Below are positions 56,607-64,000 of a stretch of DNA of 64,000 nucleotides, piece by piece. Source of the stretch: Streptomyces dengpaensis (lineage in GTDB: Bacteria > Actinomycetota > Actinomycetes > Streptomycetales > Streptomycetaceae); contig NZ_CP026652.1 of the NCBI RefSeq assembly GCF_002946835.1, positions 7,874,001 to 7,938,000 on the forward strand, read 5' to 3'. Every line of letters starts with the position of its first letter. The first letter of the stretch is position 1. Under the pieces are notes generated by a model. It was given only the letters and a program-made list of their open reading frames with translations. It did no database searches and was not told where the DNA came from. Made by a program: the position numbers and the translations under genes.

Positions 56607-58844
56607 ATGGTGGCCAGCATTGGGACCAACGAAAGTTGGGCGGCGAAACAGATGCAACGGTCTGGATCCACCCCGTCGGGTTCCCAACGTCCTCCCGTCA
56701 CGACGCGCGACAGAGAGCGACTGATGGCCTCGGCTGCCGAGAACGTGGTTCGCGACGCGGGCGCGTCGGCGGCGACAGTCTTCCTGAAGGTGCCAGGCAC
56801 GCCCGAACTGCATGCTGCCGCAGTGGCGTTGACCGCCCTGGGGGCGGGAGCAGTCGAACGCGTATCCCTGGATGACACCACCTTCCCGTCGTCGCGGGCA
56901 TGGCAGACGGGCCGGGTGGAGATCGGAGACCACGTGGAAATAACGGCGGGCCACCCGAACCTGACGGTCTGCGCTCCTTTCCCACTGGAGGCCGCAACCG
57001 CTCCGATCTTCTCGCAGACCCGTCGCTTCGGGACGCTCACGGCCTTCTGGGTGCGCGTCGGCGTCCAGCCCACCGAGCTGGAACGCGGGCGACTGGCCAC
57101 TGCAGCCGCGTCACTGGCCCGCGACCTCGACCGGCTGGCCGATGCTGGGATGTCGATGGCTCCGCCCCGGGTTCCGCACGTGGTAGCCGTGCAAGGTGGG
57201 GGAGCGCGAGACGAACGGCTGGCCTCATCAACGGCTCCGCTGATCTACCACCTGCACAAACTTGCCATGCTCCTGGCTACGGCGGTTCACACACGAGACG
57301 TTGCGGACCTCGCGATGGAGCGCGTCATGGACGGATTCCAGGCCAAGGCCGCCGTCCTCAGCCTGGTCGACGGAGACCGGCTTCGCCTGGCGGGTGCGGC
57401 GGGATGCGCCAAGGAATTCGTACGCACCTTGAACGGTTCACCGCTCGCGCGGCGCATGCCCGAGACGGAGGCGGTCGACCGGCAGCAGCAGAGGGGATAC
57501 GCCGCCGGGGATACGCGGACAGCGGGCCGGCTGCCCGAGCCGCTCTCCGACCAGGATTGCTTCTGGGTGATCCTGCCGCTGCTCGCCGGGCAGCGGGCGG
57601 TGGGCACACTGTCGATGGCGTTCGGTGTCGGACGCGGCGACATCGTGGCCGGTCAGGGAACGCTGACGGCGCTGGCCACGGCGGTTGGCCAGGCATTGGA
57701 ACGCACCCAGACGGACGCCGCTCAACATGCGCTGGCCGATGACCTGCAGCGCGCGCTGCTGCCACCCGTGCTGCCCCAGCCGGCCGGGGTGGTGTGCACC
57801 AGCAGGTATGCGTCGGCGACGAGCGGGATCGAACTCGGAGGAGACTGGTACGACCTCATCACGCTGCCCGACGGCCAGGTCGTGATGGTGGTCGGAGACG
57901 TCCAGGGGCACAATACGGCGGCCGCCGTGGTGATGGGCGAGCTGCGCAGCGGGGTGCGCGCCTACGCGACCGAAGGACACGACCCCGGAGTCGTGCTCAC
58001 CCGGGCGAACCAGCTCTTGATCGGCCTGGAGACCGACCTGTTCGCCACCTGCTGCTGCGCCTGGCTCGATCCGGCCACCGGCAGGGCCCAGATGGCCACC
58101 GCGGGGCACCCGCCGCCGCTGATGCGCACGGCCGACGGCCGCATAGAGTCCCTCTCCCTCGAAGCAGGCATGCCTTTGGGCATCGACCTGGCGACGGTGT
58201 ACGAGGTGACGGATCTGCAACTCGATCCAGGAACGCTGCTCGCCTTCTACACGGACGGCCTGGCCGGTGTCGGATGCGACGTGGACCCCGAAGTAGTGAG
58301 CGCGGCATTCGACGTCCCGGGAAACCTCGAGTCCGTCGGCGACCAGCTCATCCGCGGCTTCAGCAAGTCGCCCCCGCCGTACGCCGATGACGCCGCGCTG
58401 CTCCTGGTCGTCTACGAAGGTCCCTCGGCCGAAGCCCAGCGCAATGTGCATCAGCTGAGAATCCACCGGCGCGATCTGCAAGGAGCGCAGCGGACGCGCA
58501 GACTTCTGCGCGAGTGGCTGGCGGGGTGGGAGCTGTCCTCCATGGCCGACGACGAGGAACTGCTGGTGTCGGAGGTCGTCACCAATGGCCTGGTGCACGG
58601 TGACAGCGACGTGTACGTCTACGTCCGAAAGTATCCCGAGCACATTCGCGTGGAGGTCCGTGACAGCGATCCGCATCTCGCGCAAGCCGTGACGGTTCCC
58701 CGCGAGGAGGACCAGGCCGAGGGAGGACGGGGACTGGTCATCGTCTCCGCGCTGGCCTCGGCATGGGGCAATTCCCCCAGCGGGCGCGGGAAGACGGTGT
58801 GGTTCGAGCTGCCGATGCCCGATGTCCATGGCGCTGATGCCTGA
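56607..58844 (+). CDS. Soluble SpoIIE-type PP2C phosphatase with GAF and HATPase domains
   Basis: A 745-residue regulator without membrane helices. Two GAF-like regions (about 20-200 and 225-390) precede a SpoIIE/PP2C domain (GGDWYDLITLPDGQVVMVVG, then GDVQGHNTAAAVVMGELR) and a C-terminal HATPase (LLVSEVVTNGLVHGDSDVY). The order matches stress-type partner-switching phosphatases. ATG 56607 has GCGGAAG just upstream; ATG 56577 is a possible longer start. It stands alone after the cupin gene. The STAS target is unknown. Confidence 0.88.
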   Translation: MVASIGTNESWAAKQMQRSGSTPSGSQRPPVTTRDRERLMASAAENVVRDAGASAATVFLKVPGTPELHAAAVALTALGAGAVERVSLDDTTFPSSRAWQTGRVEIGDHVEITAGHPNLTVCAPFPLEAATAPIFSQTRRFGTLTAFWVRVGVQPTELERGRLATAAASLARDLDRLADAGMSMAPPRVPHVVAVQGGGARDERLASSTAPLIYHLHKLAMLLATAVHTRDVADLAMERVMDGFQAKAAVLSLVDGDRLRLAGAAGCAKEFVRTLNGSPLARRMPETEAVDRQQQRGYAAGDTRTAGRLPEPLSDQDCFWVILPLLAGQRAVGTLSMAFGVGRGDIVAGQGTLTALATAVGQALERTQTDAAQHALADDLQRALLPPVLPQPAGVVCTSRYASATSGIELGGDWYDLITLPDGQVVMVVGDVQGHNTAAAVVMGELRSGVRAYATEGHDPGVVLTRANQLLIGLETDLFATCCCAWLDPATGRAQMATAGHPPPLMRTADGRIESLSLEAGMPLGIDLATVYEVTDLQLDPGTLLAFYTDGLAGVGCDVDPEVVSAAFDVPGNLESVGDQLIRGFSKSPPPYADDAALLLVVYEGPSAEAQRNVHQLRIHRRDLQGAQRTRRLLREWLAGWELSSMADDEELLVSEVVTNGLVHGDSDVYVYVRKYPEHIRVEVRDSDPHLAQAVTVPREEDQAEGGRGLVIVSALASAWGNSPSGRGKTVWFELPMPDVHGADA

Positions 58845-59242
58845 CAGGGCACGCATCTCGTCGTCGTTCGCCGCCGGGTACACGGTTCCGTCCGCCGCAC
58901 GTCCGTCGTGTCCATGTGCCGCGTGGGCCAAGGCGTGAAAACTCAGGCCATGAACGAATCGAACAGGATGAAGAAGTGGTCCAGCGGCTCCCGGCTCCGG
59001 CCGCGGTATCTGTGCACTCCTCTACTCACACTCTCGCGCCAATATGACCGATCGTCTTGAAAATGTCAAGCGGTCCGCCCGGCGACGGGCCCTTGGACTG
59101 AGCGGCTCTGGCCGGGATTCCCGCGTGACCCGCCACCCCGACAGGCGGCGAACGCGGTTCCGGTACCCCGCCCGGTGCCTGTCGCCAGATCCTCGTACGG
59201 CCGCCCGCCGCCTGCCGCGCACCCCTGGCCGACGTAGATCAT
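58845..59242. other. Gene-free stretch before the desaturase-like gene
   Basis: About 400 bp with no gene I can support. A small dyad CTTGA-N5-TCAAG lies at 59056-59070. The promoter of the desaturase-like gene must be near its end. Confidence 0.55.
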
Positions 59243-59255
59243 TTCGTGCTACGAA
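59243..59255 (+). promoter_or_regulatory. Palindrome just before the desaturase-like gene
   Basis: TTCGT-GCT-ACGAA (59243-59255) ends 5 bp before the ATG. It overlaps the ribosome-binding region, so it could block transcription or translation. Confidence 0.4.
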
Positions 59256-59260
59256 GAAGC

Positions 59261-60826
59261 ATGCCTGCACACGAGGGATATGACGCCGTTATCGTCGGCG
59301 GCGGCCACAACGGACTGGTCGCCGCCGCCTACCTGGCCCGGGCCGGGCGGTCCGTTCTGGTGTTGGAGCGACTGGGGAACACCGGGGGCGCCGCCGTGTC
59401 CACCCGGCCGTTCGCGGGGGTCGACGCGCGCCTGTCGCGCTACTCGTACCTGGTGAGTCTGCTGCCCCGCAAGATCGTGCGGGATCTCGGCCTCGACTTC
59501 CGTGTCCGCGGGCGCACCATCTCCTCGTACACGCCCGTCGAACGCGACGGACGGCCCACCGGGCTGCTCGTCGGCGGCGGCGAGCGCCGCACCCGCGAGG
59601 CGTTCGCGCGGCTGACCGGCTCGGAGCGCGAGTACGAGGCGTGGCAGCGCTTCTACGGGATGACGGGCCGAGTCGCCCAGCGGGTGTTCCCGACGCTCAC
59701 CGAGCCGCTGCCCACCCGGGAGGAGCTGCGCCGGCGCGTCGACGACGAGGACGCCTGGCGGATGCTCTTCGAGGAGCCGGTCGGCACGGCCGTGGAGGAG
59801 TACTTCGCCGACGATCTCGTCCGCGGCGTCGTCCTCACCGACGCGCTCATCGGGACCTTCGCCGATGCCCACGACGCCTCGCTGCGGCAGAACCGCTGCT
59901 TCCTCTACCACGTGATCGGCGGTGGCACCGGCGCCTGGGACGTGCCGGTCGGCGGCATGGGAGCCCTCACGGACGCGATCGCGGCGGCGGCGCGCAACGC
60001 CGGTGCCGTGATCGCCACCGGCCACGAGGTGCTGCGGATCGAGACGGACGGAGGGGCCGCCGAGGTCACCTATCGGAACGTGGACGGGGAGGGCACCGTC
60101 GCGGCCCGGCACGTCCTGGTGAACGCCTCGCCGCAGGAACTCGCCCACCTCACCGGCGACGAGCCGCCCACGCCGGCCGAAGGCGCCCAGCTCAAGGTGA
60201 ACATGCTGCTCAAGCGGCTGCCGAGGCTGCGCGACACCTCCGTCGATCCGCGCGAGGCGTTCTCCGGGACCTTCCACATCGCCGAGGGGTACGAGCAGTT
60301 GGCCACCGCCCACGCGCAGGCCGCGTCCGGCGAGCTGCCCACGGCCCCGCCCGCCGAGATCTACTGCCACTCGCTCACCGACCCGAGCATCCTCGGCCAG
60401 GACCTGGTGGAGCAGGGCTATCAGACCCTCACCCTCTTCGGCCTCCACACGCCCGCCCGGCTGTTCGAGCGCGACAACGACGCCGTACGCGAAGAGCTGC
60501 TCAAGTCGACCCTGGCGCAGCTCGACGCCCACCTCGCCGAGCCGCTCGCCGACTGCCTGGCCACCGACGCGGTGGGCCGCCCGTGCATCGAGGCGAAGAC
60601 CCCGCTCGACCTGGAGCGCGACCTGCGGCTGCCCGGCGGCAACATCTTCCACCGCGACCTCGCCTTCCCGTACGCGCAGGAGGACACGGGCCGTTGGGGC
60701 GTCGAGACGCGGCACGCGAACGTCCTGCTGTGCGGGGCGGGCGCGGTGCGCGGCGGCGGGGTGAGCGGGGTGCCCGGGCACAACGCGGCCATGGCCGTGC
60801 TGGAGGAAGGGACAGGGGAGCGCTGA
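59261..60826 (+). CDS. Phytoene-desaturase-like FAD oxidoreductase
   Basis: A 521-residue flavoenzyme. The dinucleotide motif VIVGGGHNGLVAAAYLARAG opens the protein, followed by LERLGNTGGAAVS, as in CrtI/carotenoid isomerase-like enzymes. GGGVSGVPGHNAAMAVLEE is the usual C-terminal FAD-binding end. ATG 59261 is chosen because the Rossmann motif follows at once. No carotenoid genes lie nearby, so the substrate is open; actinomycete relatives include NAD(P)/FAD-dependent oxidoreductases of unknown role. Confidence 0.86.
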   Translation: MPAHEGYDAVIVGGGHNGLVAAAYLARAGRSVLVLERLGNTGGAAVSTRPFAGVDARLSRYSYLVSLLPRKIVRDLGLDFRVRGRTISSYTPVERDGRPTGLLVGGGERRTREAFARLTGSEREYEAWQRFYGMTGRVAQRVFPTLTEPLPTREELRRRVDDEDAWRMLFEEPVGTAVEEYFADDLVRGVVLTDALIGTFADAHDASLRQNRCFLYHVIGGGTGAWDVPVGGMGALTDAIAAAARNAGAVIATGHEVLRIETDGGAAEVTYRNVDGEGTVAARHVLVNASPQELAHLTGDEPPTPAEGAQLKVNMLLKRLPRLRDTSVDPREAFSGTFHIAEGYEQLATAHAQAASGELPTAPPAEIYCHSLTDPSILGQDLVEQGYQTLTLFGLHTPARLFERDNDAVREELLKSTLAQLDAHLAEPLADCLATDAVGRPCIEAKTPLDLERDLRLPGGNIFHRDLAFPYAQEDTGRWGVETRHANVLLCGAGAVRGGGVSGVPGHNAAMAVLEEGTGER

Positions 60827-60863
60827 GGGCGGGCGACGCCGTGCCCGAGAACCGCTCGAGCCG

Positions 60864-62684
60864 TCAGTCGCGGGACGCCACCCAGCCCGCCGCCTCGATG
60901 CGCGCGGCGTCCGCCTCCCGTTTCTCGTCGAAGGCGGTCCGGCCGGCGGCCTCGACCCGCAGACCGTCGACGTACGCGCCACGGCCCACGTAGAGCCGGT
61001 CGGTCGTGTACCGCCAGCGCAGGGCGAGCCGGGGTGCCTCGGGGAGATCAGCGGTGAGCCGGTGCCACACCCGCCCCGACCAGCCGGTGGCCGTACCGGC
61101 CGGATGCTCCAGCGGTTCCCCGTCCCGCGGCGCCGTCGTGAAGGGGACCGGCTGCCAGGTCGTGCCGTCGTCGGTCGAGGACTCCAGGAAGAGGAGGTCC
61201 GACCGGGGTTCGGTGTCCCACCACAGGGCGCAGGACAGGCGCGCGGAGCCCGCGGTGGTGTCGAGTGCCGGCAGGGTCAGCGTCGCCGTCGTCGCGCTCG
61301 ACATCCCGGAGAACCAGGACGTACGGCCGCGTGCGGGGCGCACCGGTACGGCGCGCGCCAGCTGGTTCGTGGCGGCGACCCGGGGAGCGGAACCGGATCG
61401 CCAACTGCGCACGGGATGCACAGAGTTGCCGAGGATGACGAGGAAGGAGTCGGTCGTTGGGTCGAGGACGAGCGAGGTGCCGGTGAAGCCGGTGTGGCCC
61501 GCGCTGCGTGGCGTGGCCATCGCCCCCATGTACCAGTGCTGGTAGAGCTCGAAGCCGAGGCCGTGCTCGTCGCCGGGGAAGGCGGTGTTGAAGTCGGTGA
61601 ACATCAGGTCGACCGTCGCCGGCTTCAGGATGCGCGCCCTGCCGTACGCGCCACCGTTCAGCAGCGTACGGCCGAGGATCGCGAGGTCCCACGCGCACGA
61701 GAAGACGCCCGCGTGGCCCGCCACTCCGCCGAGGGAGTAGGCGTTCTCGTCGTGCACCTCGCCCCACACCAGGCCGCGGTCGAGGCCCGACCAGGGCAGC
61801 CGCGCGTCCTCGGTGGCGGCGATCCGCGGCTTCCAGGAGGCGGGCGGGTTGTAGCGGGTGCGGCGCATGCCGAGCGGGGCGGTGATCTCGTCGTGCAGGA
61901 GCGTGTCGAGGGTACGGCCGGTGACCTTCTCCAGGACCAGTTGGAGCGAGATCAGGTTCAGGTCCGAGTAGAGGTACGTGGTACCCGGCGGGTTGAGCGG
62001 TGCCTCGTCCCAGATGAGTTGGAGTTTCTCCTCGCGGGTCGGCGCTTTGTAGAGGGGGATCCAGGCGCGGAAACCCGAGGTGTGGGTGAGGAGTTGACGG
62101 ATCGTGATGTCCTGCTTGCCGCCGCCCGCGAACGGAGGGAGGTACGAGGCGACCGTCGCCTCCAGCCCCAGGGCGCCGCGCTCCATCTGCTGCACGGCGA
62201 GGATCGACGTGAACAGCTTGGAGACGGAGGCGAGGTCGTAGACGGTGTCCTCGGCGGCCGGGATCTGCTGGTCGGCCGGGAACTCGACGCCGGTGTCCGT
62301 CTTCTCGTCGTACGCCGCGTAGCGCACTGCCATGCCGATCGGCTGGTGCAGGGCCACGGTGCCGCCGCGTCCGGCGAGGAGTACGGCGCCGGCGTACCAG
62401 GGGTGTTTGGGGGAGGGGCCGAGGAACGTCTCGGCGTCGGCGACGAGTTGGCGCAGATGCTCCGGCAGCAGGCCCGCGCGCTCGGCGGATCCATGCCGCA
62501 GGGTCGGGTGTCCGCCGCTGTCCTCCGAGGCCGCCGCGGGGCCGGCGGGGAAGGGCGCGATGACCAGAGCGCCGCCCAGGGCCAGTGCCCGCCGCCCTAG
62601 TTGACGCCGAGTCAGCCCACCCGACTCTCTGCCCGCCGGGTCAGCCGGCCTGCCGGTCTCTCTGTCCGCCGCGTCGTCGATCAT
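60864..62684 (-). CDS. Exported class C beta-lactamase-fold serine hydrolase
   Basis: A 606-residue exported enzyme. A twin-arginine motif (TRRQLGRRALALGG) begins the signal. The serine-hydrolase core has SVSK (SxxK), YSDLN (the YxN-type motif) and HTGFTG (KTG-like, HTG). An extra C-terminal domain of about 170 residues resembles a carbohydrate-binding or jelly-roll module. Such proteins cut peptidoglycan peptides or esters. Two GAAA...TTTC dyads lie just upstream (62710-62750), a pattern seen at genes of muropeptide recycling; that link is inferred. Confidence 0.87.
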   Translation of the reverse strand: MIDDAADRETGRPADPAGRESGGLTRRQLGRRALALGGALVIAPFPAGPAAASEDSGGHPTLRHGSAERAGLLPEHLRQLVADAETFLGPSPKHPWYAGAVLLAGRGGTVALHQPIGMAVRYAAYDEKTDTGVEFPADQQIPAAEDTVYDLASVSKLFTSILAVQQMERGALGLEATVASYLPPFAGGGKQDITIRQLLTHTSGFRAWIPLYKAPTREEKLQLIWDEAPLNPPGTTYLYSDLNLISLQLVLEKVTGRTLDTLLHDEITAPLGMRRTRYNPPASWKPRIAATEDARLPWSGLDRGLVWGEVHDENAYSLGGVAGHAGVFSCAWDLAILGRTLLNGGAYGRARILKPATVDLMFTDFNTAFPGDEHGLGFELYQHWYMGAMATPRSAGHTGFTGTSLVLDPTTDSFLVILGNSVHPVRSWRSGSAPRVAATNQLARAVPVRPARGRTSWFSGMSSATTATLTLPALDTTAGSARLSCALWWDTEPRSDLLFLESSTDDGTTWQPVPFTTAPRDGEPLEHPAGTATGWSGRVWHRLTADLPEAPRLALRWRYTTDRLYVGRGAYVDGLRVEAAGRTAFDEKREADAARIEAAGWVASRD

Positions 62685-62709
62685 CCAAGAGCCTCCTGCC
62701 GCGCCGCCT

Positions 62710-62750
62710 GAAAGTATCTTTCCGGGTCCGCCTTGCGGGGTGAAACTTTC
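62710..62750 (-). promoter_or_regulatory. Two GAAA-TTTC dyads between divergent genes
   Basis: GAAAGTATCTTTC (62710-62722) and GAAACTTTC (62742-62750) are dyads 32 bp apart, start to start, in the 171-bp gap between the serine hydrolase and the nitronate-monooxygenase-like gene. They may control one or both genes. Confidence 0.5.
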
Positions 62751-62855
62751 CTGTCAGGCGCGGGCATGTCAACCCTCCCCGGGCACCTTGAATGGATCTG
62801 ACGATGCATCAGAAAAACTCTTCCCTCGTCCGGAGGTCTGCGGCATCCTGCGGCC

Positions 62856-63968
62856 ATGCAGACGGAGCTGAGCGAGCAACTGGGAGTCGAGCACGCCATC
62901 TTCGGCTTTACGCCGTTTCCCGCCGTCGCCGCGGCCATCAGCCGTGCGGGCGGATTCGGTGTGCTCGGCGCGGTCCGCTACACCGCGCCCGACGACCTCA
63001 AGCGCGACCTGGACTGGATCGAGGCGAACGTCGACGGCAAGCCCTACGGCCTGGACGTCGTGATGCCCGCCAAGAAGGTCGAGGGCGTGACGGAGGCCGA
63101 CGTCGAGGCGATGATCCCCGAGGGACACCGGCAGTACGTCAAGGACACCCTCGCAAGGTACGGCGTGCCCGAACTCGCCGAGGGCGAGGCGTCCGGGTGG
63201 CGCATCACCGGGTGGATGGAGCAGGTCGCCCGCAACCAGCTCGACGTCGCCTTCGACTATCCGATCAGGCTGCTCGCCAACGCGCTGGGCTCACCGCCGG
63301 TCGACGTGGTGAAGCGCGCCCACGAGAAGGGCGTCCTGGTCGCCGCGCTCGCGGGCAGCGCCCGGCACGCGCGCAAGCACGCCGAGGCGGGCATCGACAT
63401 CGTCGTCGCGCAGGGCTACGAGGCGGGCGGGCACACCGGGGAGATCGCCTCGATGGTGCTCACGCCCGAGGTCGTGGACGCCGTCGACCCGCTGCCCGTC
63501 CTGGCGGCCGGCGGCATCGGCAGCGGCCGGCAGGTGGCCGCCGCGCTCAGCCTCGGCGCGCAGGGCGTATGGCTCGGCTCCCTGTGGCTGACCGTCACCG
63601 AGGCCGAGACACACTCGCGCGCCGTGACCCGGAAGCTGCTCGCCGCCGGGTCCGGCGACACGGTCCGCTCACGTGCCCTGACCGGCAAACCCGCGCGCCA
63701 GCTGCGCACCGAGTGGACCGACGCCTGGGACGACCCGAACGGGCCCGGCACGCTCCCCATGCCACTGCAAGGGCTGCTCGTCGCCGAGGCGCTCACGCGC
63801 ATCCAGAAGTACGAGGTGGAGCCGCTGCTCGGCACACCCGTCGGACAGATCGTCGGCCGGATGAACAGCGAACGCAGCGTCCAGGCCGTATTCGACGACC
63901 TGACCCAGGGCTTCGAGCAGGCCGTCGACCGCGTCAACCGCATCGCGGGAAGGGTCCCCCAGTCGTGA
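62856..63968 (+). CDS. Nitronate monooxygenase-like FMN protein
   Basis: A 370-residue TIM-barrel flavoenzyme of the NMO family. The FMN phosphate region appears as AQGYEAGGHTGEIASMVL, and PVLAAGGIGSGRQVAAALSL follows, both in the expected order. Substrates in this family include alkyl nitronates and quinones. ATG 62856 gives the normal N-terminus (ELSEQLGVEHAIFGFTPFP). It is complete, ending 32 bp before the window edge. It is divergent from the serine hydrolase. Confidence 0.87.
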   Translation: MQTELSEQLGVEHAIFGFTPFPAVAAAISRAGGFGVLGAVRYTAPDDLKRDLDWIEANVDGKPYGLDVVMPAKKVEGVTEADVEAMIPEGHRQYVKDTLARYGVPELAEGEASGWRITGWMEQVARNQLDVAFDYPIRLLANALGSPPVDVVKRAHEKGVLVAALAGSARHARKHAEAGIDIVVAQGYEAGGHTGEIASMVLTPEVVDAVDPLPVLAAGGIGSGRQVAAALSLGAQGVWLGSLWLTVTEAETHSRAVTRKLLAAGSGDTVRSRALTGKPARQLRTEWTDAWDDPNGPGTLPMPLQGLLVAEALTRIQKYEVEPLLGTPVGQIVGRMNSERSVQAVFDDLTQGFEQAVDRVNRIAGRVPQS

Positions 63969-64000
63969 GCGCGATCAACCGCATCGCCGGAAGGAGCCAC

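Overview
The window looks like a chromosome segment of a Streptomyces or a close actinomycete relative. The DNA is very GC-rich throughout. Many genes start with GTG, and many neighbours are coupled through ATGA, GTGA or TGATG overlaps. Two DmdR/IdeR-type iron boxes, several SpoIIE-type phosphatases and serine/threonine kinases, and numerous Cys lipoproteins fit the same group. No rRNA, tRNA or CRISPR array was seen.

Layout. 0.2-3.9 kb: a PrmC-like methyltransferase, a decayed hydrolase, a FadH-like dienoyl-CoA reductase behind a 14-bp palindrome, and a PadR regulator. 4.0-5.8 kb: a secreted membrane-anchored protein and a fibronectin-III lipoprotein. 6.3-8.5 kb: dhaK-dhaL-dhaM for dihydroxyacetone phosphorylation. 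8.5-11 kb: a decayed zone with a recombinase scrap, a frameshifted ISAs1-type transposase and a D-Ala-D-Ala-ligase-like scrap. 11.1-16.7 kb: a PhnA-like protein, then ArsR-SulP-PPOX-HATPase, a STAS gene with an in-frame stop, a second Cys-free ArsR behind a 42-bp palindrome, hydrogenase-4/NuoB-like scraps and a GNAT. 16.7-18.5 kb: another decayed zone around a TIGR03086-type gene. 18.5-23.7 kb: a lipoprotein and two tandem fusions of a protein kinase to an extracellular substrate-binding domain. 23.8-25.5 kb: a phosphoribosyltransferase-hydrolase fusion and a DUF1876 protein. 25.6-30.1 kb: a ribose/fructose-type sugar ABC importer and a Gfo/Idh/MocA dehydrogenase.

30.2-41.5 kb is the most interesting part. 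A leftward operon (2OG-Fe oxygenase, SbnB-like, group III PLP decarboxylase, SbnA-like, MATE exporter) diverges from a rightward operon (Tat/lipoprotein binding protein, two permeases, one fused double ATPase). The shared 274-bp promoter region carries two iron boxes. The set can plausibly make 2,3-diaminopropionate or its glutamate adduct, modify and decarboxylate it, export the product and re-import it. No NRPS or NIS synthetase is present in the window. I infer an iron-regulated small aminopolycarboxylate- or opine-type metallophore.

41.6-49.8 kb: PadR, a SnoaL-like protein, an acyl-CoA dehydrogenase, FMN-reductase and SDR scraps, a MarR/ABC-2-type exporter pair, a pirin-like scrap, a DUF2236 protein and a kinase with about nine TPRs. 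49.9-64 kb: two SpoIIE-type PP2C phosphatases with C-terminal HATPase modules, VOC, CGNR regulator, alcohol dehydrogenase, a secreted alpha/beta hydrolase with an amber stop, cupin, a phytoene-desaturase-like oxidoreductase, a class C beta-lactamase-fold serine hydrolase and a nitronate-monooxygenase-like protein. All family names are from reading the sequence by eye; no database search was run.
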